Positions 26,912 to 40,738 of a DNA stretch of 64,000 nt are shown here, in pieces. The notes under the pieces are model-generated. The model was not told where the DNA came from, did not search any database, and worked only from the letters and a program-made list of their open reading frames with translations. Position 1 is the first letter of the stretch. Every line of letters begins with the position of its first letter. The translations under genes were made by a program, and so were the position numbers. This stretch comes from Synaphobranchus kaupii (Eukaryota; Chordata; Actinopteri; Anguilliformes; Synaphobranchidae), in NCBI GenBank assembly GCA_029718625.1, contig CM056396.1, forward strand, positions 25,479,740 to 25,543,739, given 5' to 3'.

Positions 26912-29900
26912 CTTAGACTAAAACTAGAAACAGACACTTACTTAACTTGTTAAGGTTCCAACTGCTACTTTTTTTACTTCACAAAAACAGTTCTTCAATA
27001 CTCAAGTATGCTCAAATCGCTCACTAGACTATAAGATCATCAATTTTTAAAGGCAGCCAAAGGGAAACCCTTTTTAAGCATTTTCCAAGTTTATTTACCC
27101 AATAAAGACACTGATTTGTCAATAAATCAGCCAGTTTTGTATGTCCAAATATTTCTTTATGAAACAAAGATGAATAGCATGTAACAGCCGCTCCCAAAAA
27201 TTCCCGTCGTTCTTCATTTGAACAAGTTCCATTTAAACATGGAATGATCACCCACACACAAAAAAACAAATGAAATATTTGACACCAGGCAATAAAAACA
27301 GATTGAACAAGGCGTGTCAGATATTTTCTGCAGGTACTGCTCTATGAATTACAGGCCACCAGTAGACTAGAGATATACACTGCCTGGCCAAAAGAAGAGT
27401 CGCAGTTGCACCAGTCATGCATAGTGCCCACTGTACAAGCCTCTGGAGGCAGTGTTATGATCTGGGGTTGCTTCAATTGGTCAGGTCTAGGCTCAGCAAC
27501 GTTATGCAGCAATGAAATGAAGTCAGCTGAGTACCTGAATATACTGAATGACCAGGTTATCCCATCAATGGGCATATTCCAGGATGACAATGCCAAGATT
27601 CATCGGGCTCAAATTGTGAAAGAGTGGTTCAGGGAGCATGAGGAATCATTTTCACACATGAATTGGCCACCAGAGTCCTGACCGTAACCCCATTGAAAGT
27701 CTTTGGGATGTGCTGGAGAAGACTTCACGGAGTGGTTCGACTCTCCCGTCGTCAATACAAGATCTCGGGCAAAAATTAATGCAAGTCTGGACGGAAATAA
27801 ATGTTGTGACGTTGCATAAGGTTGTCGAAACAATGCCATGACGAATGCGCGCCATGATCAAAGCTAAAGGCGGTCCAACAAAATATTACAGTGTGCGACT
27901 TTTTTTTTGGCCGGGCAGTGTACTTTTCAGTGGCTCTTTCCTGTTTGAAGGAAAGGACCAGGAGAAAAAGCAACAAAAAAAAATGTGGTTTCCCAAACCA
28001 GGAAGCCAGTCTGTTTGTGTGTGGAACTTACGCAGTTACAGTAATCTACAAATCAAAGATGGAACGTAGCAAACCACAACAATACATTATACCTGGCCAC
28101 TCAAACTGATACAAAAACTAATTATAGTATGGGACACTAACAATCAAGATTCAACAATAGCCAGCAGCATACAGACCTCTCTCTGGTACAGATTAAAGCA
28201 CAAGGTTATCACTAAAACCTGCCTCTGTTCAGACGACACGCCCAATCCTCCCCTGGCATTTTGCCCCAGAATTTCCCCCACAGCGCCATGGTAAGTACGA
28301 ACTACGTACAAAGCAAGAACACCTTCTTGTATTTTCTTAGTAAGAAAATGAAAGGCATACTTTGGAATCCCTTCATATTCTCACACCGTAGATATGTGTG
28401 ATATGATTCGGGAGTAACGTGTGGAGTCAGCTTTTTCTGCCCAGTCAGGAATGTTAAGCAGATAAAGGTGCTGTAAGTCATTCTATCAGCGAGATTCTAA
28501 CCCAGGGAGGGGTACCTTGGACTTACTCAAGCAGAGAATGAAAACAATTGAGGAAATAAAGAGCAGCAAGGACCGTCCCAGTCTGTCCCCTTAAGTCATG
28601 CTGCAGGACAAAATGAGAAAGGGGTGAAACCATCATACACCGTCCCCCACTTCCCAACCACTAAAATTTGGTTTAATTTTAAGGATGCTGCATAATACAA
28701 TATACATAATACCACATTAGGTGGAAAAAAAAAACACATGTAAACAAGTATTCTACCAGCCTGTCAGATTTTATTGTAATAACGGCTTCAATTTCAAATG
28801 GTAGGAAAAATGTAAAAAGATAATTAATTATCCCATTTTATTAATCATCTTAATTTTTCCAAATCTGAGAAAGAGAAAAAGGGCAGGTTTCACTCTCTTT
28901 GGCTATGTCCAAATCAGAGCCCTATCTACTGCGTCCTGTCACACGTGTACAGCAGATGTGCGCTGTTTAATGTGCACTATTTTCCAACCGTACTGTGTCT
29001 TAAGACGTTGCGCTGCCATGTCACGTGTTGTTTTTGTTGTTATTGAAGGAAAATGTCAGCGAAGCTGCGGCTCATTTTTTAAAATGAAGCTGTGCGTCAT
29101 ATTTATGCGACAAAAATGTTTGCGTACTTCTTGAAGTGTGCTCTCGAATATACTCAGCAAAACCCTGGAAGTAAGTATATCATACAGGGGGTTTAAGTAT
29201 ACTACATTTTGAGAAAATTTTGCATACTTAACTTCTTTCTCATCCTGTCTACTCAACAAGCCTACTCAATAGTATGGAAGGGTGCTGATTCAGACACAGC
29301 ATTTCTCTCTCTCCCTCTCAGCTAGTACTGTGGCTCCCTCTTGTGGACACTGGTGAAATGAGCAGCGAAAGTACAGGTGGTGAGAAGTTTCATTCGACTC
29401 CCTGTGGGATTCAAATCACGTTACAAATTCCCCTTTCTTCAACAAATATTATCCTGCAGCGACCTCTAGTGTAGAAACAGCGCATTGGCCTCGAGCTGAG
29501 CACAAAAATGTGCTGCTCAGCGTCCAAGCTTTCCGGCTCCAGCGGGAGGTTCGGTACGCTACGCGTGAGCGGACATGACGGCTTGTGCACAGAGAGTTTA
29601 AGGACGAAAGTATGCATTTTAATTAAACATGCACAGAACAGCCTGGAGCACATCACTCGCGCTGGATTTAAGGAGGTGATCCGTCTTCAGTCGCGCAGCT
29701 CAGATTCAGCCATTAAGAAAAGTCAAGTCAAGACAAGCTTCAACGAGTCAAGCGGAGTCCTTTCTCAAAATTAGAAAAACCAGCCGAAAGAATAACAAAA
29801 CAACAAAATATTGGTTGCTTTTCTGCATCTGGTCATTAAAGTGTCTCTTTATCACACTCACTCACTCACACACTCACACACACACTCACACACTCACACA

Positions 29901-32900
29901 CTCACACACCAAACAAGGTGTTCAAAAATGTGCTGCTTGTCATTATGTTCTAGCATTTAAGTGTCTTACGTACTAATATATACCAAGTCACACTAAGCTC
30001 AATAAATTATGTGCTGCTATCTGTGGATTGCTCCGCTCTTGTTCTTCTGCCAAAACGGTGTGCAACATTCAAGCAGCACGTTGAACCAGCCAGACCTCCT
30101 CCTGTATCTGCGCCTGGATTCCACTCCGTCATTGCGCCCGCCCAATTCCAACGACCGGGGAGAAAGGAAAAGTGGGCATGCAAGTTCGCCTGTTTAATTC
30201 TGAGAGATAAAATCTCGATTAGGCTACTCATGGCCATGTATTGCTTTAAATCGCAAGCGCATCTGACTACAAGCGATTTTAACACCTAAAATAAAAGCCG
30301 CCAACCAACACTGAGAGCGGGGGAGAGAACAGGCAGGGCCGGGAATCAGTGTCCTGATGGAACCCCGTGGCTGCAGGAGAGGGCGAGGTTACATCTGGAG
30401 GAGAAGGTGGTAGACAGAAGGCTCTTGCAGGGCCGATTATTTTTTAAAAGTTATATTTTTGGGGCCTTTCAGCTTTATTGGACAGCACAGTGTAGAGGGA
30501 CAGGAAGAGTTTTGCACAGCCGGATTCGAACCACCAACATTGGGGCTCACGATGAGCATATGGACAGCGCTCTTGCAGGCTACACCACTGAGACACCCCC
30601 GCCCCCCAGAACTGCTTGTTTTAAGATAAATGAGAAATGAGTGACCGCTGAGTTCCACTGCATCACTAATTAGAGGTGTGAAGGCAGATTATATCTATTG
30701 TTATCATTTGTGTGGTAAAATTTTAGAAAGGCGCTTCTGTCTGAGCTTCTTGGATCCGCTCAACCTGCTTTACTGGCATGCCCGTGAAGCTGAGCCAGGG
30801 TCCAATTGTCTAGGATTTAATTAATCGCCCGAGCCGTGCACTTCAAAGCTTGGTGAGTCAGGGAGGAGCTTACCATCTGAGACCCATATTTGTTCTTAAC
30901 AAGCACAGCATTGTACTGACAGTGGATAGCAACAAGACCAGAAAAATAAGCAAAAAATACACACTCACACACACACATGCACATAAGTAGGTTGTATGAT
31001 GCAGAATGCTATTAGATGTTCGTATGACAGATGACAGCACTACATATGAAGCACTAAGTCAGCAAAAAATATATATTTTATATAAAGTTTCTACAAACAC
31101 ATATTGTGCTATAGACATACAGTATATTGTATGCAGCGCATTTTGAATCATGTTATTGTGCTATTCATCACACATTTTAGCATGCATTCCTCCTTCCACA
31201 AAATGAAAGCCTCATGTACCAGTGCCCTGACAGGTTTTATGCTACACAGATGGCATTTTAGCTACTTGCTCCTGGCTACTAGCTTTATATGGGCCTAAGG
31301 GGGGAGACACTGCAGGTATTATACTCAGGTGAGATATTATAAGATGATCTGTGAGTCCCGTTGGCTGGGAGGAAACACACCTGTTTGACCAGGTAAGACT
31401 AAGGCGTCTGGTACAGCACAGAGAGATGAAAATCCTCGAAACCGCCTTCTACATAGGCCCACCTGTAGACCCTGTCAATCAAAGGTGCTGCTCCGCCCCT
31501 TCCGACGCTGATGCCCATTCTTCTGAGATGTGCTTTTCAAGGATTTGCCGTCAGACGGTTTGGGAGATTCTACAGATAATTCTACAAGTGTCCTTCCTTA
31601 TACTACAGTTAGCATATGTGATTCCTGATGCTTCCGTGCAATAGAGAAGACCAGGACTTGTTTCCCAAAAGGATCTTTATCTTAGGCCATTTTGTTTTTC
31701 GTCATTCTCCCTCTCCCTATTATTATTATCTTTTTTATGTCAGTAAATTTGAATAATTTTAATCATAAGATGAATAAAGCACAAACACAAAACACTCTAA
31801 GATGATCTGAACTCTAAGATACTTTTGGGAAACGGGGACCAGATTATAAATTGTGACCATGTTTTTATAAAAGGATATACAACTTGTATGTTTATGTAGG
31901 GAAAGCTCTGAATTGGCTTTTAACTGTTTTTTTTAATGGGAGTACAAAATGTAATCATCTGACACTTCATCATCACAGAATTATCAGAGGGAAAAGGTCT
32001 ACATGCAGTGTATATGACAATAATACTGAAATCCACCAAGCTTTATCATGGAGGATATGGACTGACCTTTGACCTTGGAGCAGTGCCATAAATGGACAGC
32101 TTCTTGCGGTCTCCCCCATTGGACCAATTGACACCATCCCCGTCCAGAGCTGTTCCGGAACCGTCCAATTCATTCTGGCTGGAGAAGAAAAACAAACCTA
32201 CTTTTGAGCACACTGGAGGAAAGCAGACCGGGCCAAGGTTGCCTAATTTGACCTGCGGGGCATCATTCAGGCGTCACTACAGGCCAGGGTTGCCAAATTT
32301 GGCTTGTGGGGCATTATTCCAGCATCACTCCTGCATAATATTTAAGGGCTCTATTTTCCGGCTGGCACATGGCGGGTGTGCGAGCCAGCGCATTGGCGAG
32401 GTGACATTTTCGGCATGTATTTTCACGCTCCTGAGCCCGCTTGACTCGCCGTGCGCCGGACGTGGGAGGAGAGTCGCTGGTGGAGGTGTGTCAGTCCAGA
32501 GCGCGCAGCGAAACTGCAAATTTGGGGCTCTATTTCCCGGCCGGTGGCGAGCCATCACTGGCGAGGTAGCCATTTCGTCATGGATTTGCACGCGCCTGAG
32601 CTCGTTTGGTCATTTGGGGGAAGCCGTGCCGTGCGCTGAAGTGGGAAGCCGCCCAACTTTCTGTTTTTAATTGTTTATGGCTGTTATTATACTGCACTGT
32701 GTTCCCAGGGGTACTGTATTCTTTCTTACACCCGTCTGTAATGAAAATAATGACAAACTTGGTGCATATATTCACTCTTATTGCACATATAGCGATAACT
32801 CAATTACATTCAATTAAATCAAAATTGGATATGTTGCATGGGGAAAACTGGAAATAGATAAATGATTAAACGCATGCTTAGGACCTAGAAAATAGGAAAA

Positions 32901-35023
32901 GAGAGGAGTTGTAAAATAAACAAGAGCCAGTAAATTATAAATTGGAAAGTAAAATAAACGATTTTAAAATTTATTTTATTGACTGATTGGAGGCTAAGGA
33001 AATTATTAAAAGCTTTTTATTTTTCACAGTCCAGATAACCTATTATCGCCTTTAGCATTCTCGCTGTGCAAGCGGGAGGCCTCCCGACCACCACCGAATG
33101 GGCGTGTTCTGCAGTTGTTTTTCACTTAAAGGACTGAAAAGAGGTATCCATGTTGCAGCTGAAGCACACCCACCGATACATATTCAGCATAACCCAGCCC
33201 ATTTTCAACCTGCGCAGCGCGCTGTGAGCCGTGCGCTCCTCGCCTTTGGTCCGAAAATAGCGAAATTCAGTAGCCACGCCCAGTGCGCCATACGCTACGC
33301 CACTGACTGACGGCTCGCCGCACGCCATGCACTTCCCGGAAAATAGAGCCCTAAGTATTTTTGTCGAAATAATTTCGATTCATGGCCTTGAAAACCTAAA
33401 TGTAGCTTAAGTTCAATCAGTAATTGACCAGTAAAACACCAAGAGAATCAGAGTATCGCATTTATTTTTGCACTGTACGAGCCTATGGTACAAGCTTATG
33501 CATGTAACATAAATGTAAGCTGATATGATGACTCCTGAGTAGTAACCCTTGTGGAAATACAGACAGAGAAGTGTGCACAGACATTTTGGTTCTTCACTCC
33601 TCTCCCTCTGCTTAACAGTTCCAGAATACCTTCGTACAGACCTCATTTCCTGTAGACAGCCCATTACCATATCATAAATCATCAAATTTAACCCTTGTGT
33701 TCGGTTTGGGTCAAATTAACCCATTTAAAACTTTTACTAAAAGAGGAATTACTTTTTTCAGAGATGTATTTCATAATCATCGACTAAATTTGGTTCTTGT
33801 TTTGTGTTCATCATCCTGTATTTGCCTTATGTCTTTTTGCCAATATGGTTTCTTTCAATATAAGATAAAGATGGAAAATGATTGAGAATGTCAGTTCCAA
33901 ACAATACGTATCCATGGTCTACTAATAATGAAAAAATGTTTCATTTAAAATTTTCACAGATAACCATGATTTATGCCCGCCCCTTCATTATAGTGGACTT
34001 ATATAAAGCACACCTTTATCATTAATTAATGACACTTTCATTGTTGAACGTGATATAGTGGAGGTAAATGGCAACCATTAGCCACATATATTATTTATAT
34101 TGTTTGGAATTGAGATAAAGGTAATATATACTGTGTATTCTTGCGCACATTTTCATTTACGTATTGATTTAAAATGCTAATAAAGTCCTGGGTAAATTTG
34201 ACCCAGGCTAACAGGCTAACAGGTGCTATTAAGTAAACAGAACACAAGGGTTAATATTTCCAAAATACATTTGCACACAGCTAATTTCCTGTAGACAGTG
34301 CATTACTGTATCATAAATGATCACGTTTAAGGACATGTGGCATCACCTCAATGTGCAGGTACATCGGGGGGGTAATCATGCCTAATTTATTTCACATCGA
34401 GTAAAACGGAGTACATGTTTAGGCATCCTTAGGGTACATACTACTGTTGTGCTCCTGTGGTACATTTTAAAGATATTTCTGCCACATCTCAAAAATGACA
34501 GACTCACAAATGAGAATAAACAGTTTTTCACAGATTCCGTTTAGATCTGACAGCGTCTCGCATTGCGGAGTCATTTCCTTTCCCCTCTCCGCCGTTCACT
34601 CACACTCCAAACGCGCTTTCCACATAATTTCACACCTTCCCCTCCATCACAGCGGATGGGACCACATTAACGTATCTATTTGCTTAGCAAATACCCTTAT
34701 CCAGGGTAACTTGCAGCTAGCAAAAAAACTTTTATTGTTCCTCGCTAAGGCAAATTAGAATACCACTAAAATCTGAAGCTCGACATAGTTCCCAGCAGGG
34801 ACTGAAAGATCACCACGGTAATGGCTACAGCAGTGGACGTGCCAGAGCGACAGTGCATTTTGAAGAATGATGCTGAGGACTTGTTTGAAAGAAGACGGGT
34901 TCAACAACTTTCTTCACCTGCTCTCCCCCAACCCTCACCCCACCCCCCTCCTCCTGGACACACCCAACTAGTCACCCCATCAATCACTGCTGCAATCTGT
35001 CAGCGCACCGGCTAAACTTGTGT

Positions 35024-35060
<37 letters not shown>

Positions 35061-38000
35061 GATGAGTGGATGAGTTTCTATGCATTTATGTAAACAATGG
35101 CACAATGCTTCTCTTGTGTGGACTATTACAAGGGCCTCAAGCAGGAGTGTGGCTTCCTGTCAGGGCCTCGTCTAACCACCCGTTTCGACTCGAAATCTTA
35201 CCGCGGGAACAGACGGGGCGACAAGAGGGGGTGCAGCTGCGAGGCCGGACCAGACACAATCTGGCAGCGGTATTTGCTTACGGACGGGCGTGCGGGACCC
35301 AATCTGGCATACCCCGCCACCGCGCCCTACAGCGTTTTCCATATCCAAATCCTCAGCCGGCCAAGTCCGCTGCGCCTTTACCCCTGCGATGCGCACGCCT
35401 GCCGAAACCGGATTGCGCTCCAATCTCGGGATGCCGAGTGACAGGCAAACACGCGGGGAATGCGAGTCGAGTGCCTCTCTCTCTGCGAAGGGCGCAACAA
35501 GGCGCCAATTAAACTGCGTCTCTGTCGTGCCTTTACCTCCAGACCGCGGGGCACGTGCAGTCCGTGTCATTCGGCGCTCGTAAATCCAGCCTCCATTTGC
35601 GCGAGTGTTAGCGTGTTAGCGTATAACTACTGTTGGCAAATGAAAGGGTCTGTTTGTGTGAGTTATGAATTGGCGGGAGTGGACTCCGCACCCTGGGGTA
35701 TGGGTTTTTCAGAGGGTAGGGGAGGTGGAGATGGGATGCATGGGTTATTTGACCCAGTCTCTCAGTAGCCTACATTGCACCTGGCTTGCCCCCTCAGGCA
35801 GTAGACTGTCAGGTTAAAAACGCACAGGTGAAAAGCCACAGTCAAGTGTGACATCTCTCAAACCAAAGCCCATGTGCGCCAATTCATTCTTGGTAATTAG
35901 GACTGTCACACTGGGCTTCTACATATACTGTATATCTATATATAGCTATATCAGGGCAAAACCTTAGCTGAATTAGGGCTAAATTGAGCTAAATTGACAT
36001 GTTTGAGCTAAATCGACACATCACTCAACCTGAGATTTCCACCCATCTAGACAACTATATTCCAGCTTTTGCTCACTGGGATATGAATAACATATTGACT
36101 ATTTGACTGTGTGGGCCGTATCCTGCTGGAGATAAAATGTCAGCAGGCAGAATCCAGCCATCTTTTACCACTTCTGGCTTTCAAAAGGTGAACTATTTTT
36201 GGAAATAATATGTTTATCATTAAAAAGGGTTTTGATTTGTACCAAGTCTGATCATGGAGTCACAGCTCTCTTTTGGCATAAAACTCGACCTTCACAGAAA
36301 TTAAATGTATTACAATATACTGAAATTAAATATTATCAAGGTCAGAAAAGATACTGAAAAACTTTATACCTTTATACCTATACTTTATGTCACTTTATAC
36401 ATACATATTTATGTGTTTTTAAAGCATGTACTGTCTGCATTTTGGTATATTCCATTTCCATAAAGAAAGGTTACTTATTTGTTTATGATTCTATCAAAAT
36501 ATACAGTGTCTGTCTGATTCGTTTAAATACCATGATAAATTCCATCGCAAAAGACCTAATACATTAACTTTGAATTACAATGCCAATCTACTAGTATTAT
36601 AGTGTGACAAGTTGATTTGTATTACAATATAATATATCAATAATGGGTGCCTGAACTTATGTTCAGTTTCTGGTCTTTGTTCACACTACTCCATTTGCAT
36701 TTTTCATGAAAATAAATCATGTATAATGTATTAAAACAGCATGCGCATTACATTTTCCCCTCACAGCCTTGTCTGTAGGCAGATAAATGTTTAGGGCTAA
36801 TTATATTGCTTGGTATTAATTTATTACAGATAACTTCTGGCCAAGTTTCCCATTATAGCCCTCCCTTGGTATTGTATTTTAGGTAACACTGTACAATCAG
36901 GGTGCACAACTCATGCTTAAATAATGTATAGCTAATGAATGACTCATCATGAATTCATGCACGATGTATCACAAACTGCTATGGCTCAATATTAATAAAT
37001 GATCAAGGCACTATTAGTTCACGTGAGTACTTAACACCTAATGGAACACCACTTTATGAATGTTAACTCACAGATAACTAGTCGTCAAATTAGACTTAAG
37101 AGGCTGGTAAGATGCACTCATTGCACTGGTCTGAGAAGCTTTCATCCACTTGACTGCTTTACAGCTAATTTGATGACAAGTTAATTAGTGTATGACTTAA
37201 CTGTGAGTTAGCATTCATAAACGAATGATCCATTGATACATCGTGCATGAATTCCTGCATTAAATCATAATTAGCATTACATAAGCATCAGTTGTGTACC
37301 TTTATTGTAAACCGTTACCGTATTTTTGGCTCGTTTTCAGTCAGGCACAGATAAATACAATAGAGTCGGTGGGTTCTGACCCGTGGCTCCATTCTCATTA
37401 CATCGCCCTGCTGGCATTTAGCAGGTGCTCTTACCCAGAGCCACTTACACAACTTTTAGCATTTTTACACAGCATCCGCTTCTACGGCTGGATATATACT
37501 GAAGCAATTCAAGTTATACAACTTGCTCAAGGGTACAACGGCAGGTGTCCTATACGTGGAAATCTGGGTTACAAGCACAGTTCCCTACCTGTTAAGCTAC
37601 ACCGCCACCCATTTGCTTGCTGAATAGCTACGTAAAGATGTTCCATTGGATTATCCTTGTTTCAACGTCAAGCCATTTTCTGAACTACGGTGCTGGCATC
37701 ATCACTGACATAAGACTCAGATGCCTTTTAATGGATGCAAAATGCTGGGGAAATGTACCCAAGATGATTTTCTTCCCCTGGTGGTATAATCCTGTATGAT
37801 TATGCAAGACTACACATATCTGCAGGAACTGGATGACCACAAACAACTAACTTGAACCTCCAAGTTATTTTAAGCGCTATTAAACTTTAAGTACCAGGGA
37901 ACTGTAACAAAAAAAAAAAAAAAACAATATGTCAAATACAACCAGTCCAATATATTAATTAATTAATTGAACACTGACTGCACAGCCCTGCTGAACACGC

Positions 38001-40706
38001 ACTGCATTGGCCCTGCTGAAAACCAAAGAAACGGATCGGATCGGATCATGCGCTCGTGTGTCAGAGCTGGGATCAAAACCAGGCCAGAGGGGTGGAACAG
38101 ACACACACACAGGAGCCTTTGTGTTAGGATCGTCTTCACCCATGCCGCCAGTGCCAACAGAAGTGCGGTTTCACAAAGACTGCATTGCGCAGGTACTGTA
38201 CCCTCACAGTGCTCTCTCTCACATGAGCGAAGCAAAAAGGGGGTAGCCATTTTTTAGTCCCACAAAAGCACAAAATACTTTGTTTTTTTTTTTAACACAA
38301 GTTAAACTTATGACATCATCCAGAACAGGCTTTGCGAGAACTGACACAGCCCAAGCACACGGCTATAGCCAAGTCAAGTACAGACTCCGCAAGGTCTGAT
38401 TCAATAAAATAAAATAAAAAGATCTGGAAGATAAGAGGCAGTTTGGCACGGACTCCGCAAAAAAACATAGTCTAGGACACTGCCACAGCCCTCATGCATT
38501 ACACAACAGACTACTGAATCCCCGACGCTGGGAAGCCATGGGTTTGTATCCTACATTAAAGCCTGCTGATAAACAGCTCATTCGTCATGAGAGGGGAGAG
38601 AGTACAAAATGTGTCAGACTGTCATTACACCCTTATGAACAGGAGCACTTAATAAAGAGCGGGACTGTAACAAGACCTTGATAATTAAGTTCTAATTAGA
38701 ACATTAGCACCATGGGAAAGTAATTTGGCTACAATGGGTTTCAATAGCACACCCAGACCTGTGCTGAATTGGCCACTATCCATCCACACTAGTTCATTAC
38801 TAGGCAAGGTCCCCCAAATCCACATTGCGTCTGTGTGTGAAGTTTTTTGTTAATCTCCTGCCTGTTTACCCAGACACGCACAGGAACATAGGCGACATAT
38901 CACTGTTTACACAAGTTAGCTTACTGGAGCCAATAAAAACACGGGTGACAAATGTTACCTTATTGGGGCCAATAAAAACACAGGTGACAAACGCTGCTTT
39001 CTAAAATGACAGACCACATGATGCAAGTCGCAAACCATGCTAGTGCTGATTGTGTTCACGGTAACCGGCCGTAAAAAGAATGGGATGGACAGGCACATCC
39101 TGCTCACAGCAGCGAAAACAAAATCTTTAAAAAGGAGAGAAGCCAAATGATACCTCCGAGGTGTTCATTTCACACAGTTTTATCAGAGAAAAGTCACTAC
39201 TAACTGCACTCAAAAATATGCAACAGAAATGATTTGTGCTGTAGAGGGTAAAACGTTACATCAGCAGAAATGTAATTCAACCCACACTGCGGTATGTCTG
39301 CTGTGCTTAGACAAGGCATGGGGACTGGTCATGGATGTATGGAGATTTCCTACACATGGGGTAGCAGGGGATATGCTGAAGATCAAATTGCAGGTTTGGC
39401 GCTAGAATTGTACCCCTTGACTAAGGTCTTGTTCCTCGTATTTGGTCTCATTCATAAGCTGCATTAGACATGGGGATATCCACATATATTCTACACCAGT
39501 GGTGCCCAATCATTTGCCATTGAGGGCTGAGAAGTATGCAGGTTTTCATTCCAACCAATCACTGCACCTCTTGATTTCATGAACACACCTTCAACCAGAG
39601 GGGATGTAACTAATTAGCGAAATCAGCAGGTGAAGTGATTGGTTGGAATGAAAACGTGCACGCTCGCGGCCCTCCGTGGCACACGATTGGGCACCACTGT
39701 TCTAGACTGTTCTAGACTGATCTAGACTGATCTAGACTGATCTCAGGATCACCTCTGCACTCAGCTGGTTTTGCCCCTGGTCAAATTCTTAGACAGAGAT
39801 GAGGTCACGGCCCTTCGTCCACCCCTGACACCATAGCAGACAAGAACCTGCCAGGGAGATGTGCTGTATTTTGGTGATACTGTTGCCATGGGTGACAGAT
39901 CCACAGTCCCTTTCAGGCTAAACAGAACCTTGGGTGGCGTCAAGAAGAAGGACAGACATTTGCATCCGATGTGATTGTTTCCATTGGGCTAAATTTGCAG
40001 GAAGGCACACCAATGCAGTCAGATTATAGATTTTCCTGTCCATCCAGATTTCGCGCAAACCTACACCTTTTCCCACTGAGCTTGTTTGGATTGCTTCTCC
40101 CACCTTCAACTCCCAAAGAGAGATCTCCATATCCTCCAATATAAACTCAGCAACTTAGAAAATAAAACCAAAAGTAGGCAGGGGGCAGGTGTCAGGTACA
40201 CAGCTATTGAAAGGAGATGTGACTAAGATGTAATGGTGTGTTTTCGTGCTATGGGATCACGGGTAAAATTCCTGGTGGGACATTGCGGGTGGGCCCTCGA
40301 GACAAGGTGCTGTACTTTACTCCCTCGTGGCTTAAATAAACACCCCACTACACAAAAAAAGTATTGGCTGAGGCTGGAGGAGGGGCAGCAATGAGAAAAG
40401 GATGTAATGGCATCAGATAAAGCCGTCTAAAATAAACAAAGTCGAGTAAAGCAACATAGCACGGGCAAGGGCAGGGGTTTGACGAGTTGTCTAGGAAAAC
40501 ATAGGCCTAAACGTCTGCATAGAGAACTATTGGAATCATAGGTTAAATTTGTTCTCAACAAGGTAGCCTAATCATGCAACAGGGATGGGTATACTAGTTT
40601 TTCTTCATGCGTTAAGGTCCAATTAGTGCAGATTTATTTCCCGAAATGCACTGTCATTAAATAAGTATTTACACATAGCACATGTAGAGTCTCTTCAGTG
40701 TAACCC

Positions 40707-40738
<32 letters not shown>

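Larger units (their letters stand above)
26870..32066 (-). other. crybg1: crybg intron 2
   Basis: Holds a Tc1-type element (27378-27920), an interspersed repeat near 30420-30605, CACTCACA repeats (29855-29910) and otherwise AT-rich sequence. No exon is required between exons 2 and 3, which join in phase. Confidence 0.6.

Noticed and set aside
35066..35768. Several 100-148-codon ORFs around the CpG-rich segment
   Set aside because: Overlapping in several frames on both strands, as expected from GC-rich DNA; no domain recognised.
37396..37606. Possible functional tRNA gene
   Set aside because: The tRNA-like head lacks a full cloverleaf and is attached to a SINE body and LINE-type tail, so it is a retroelement.
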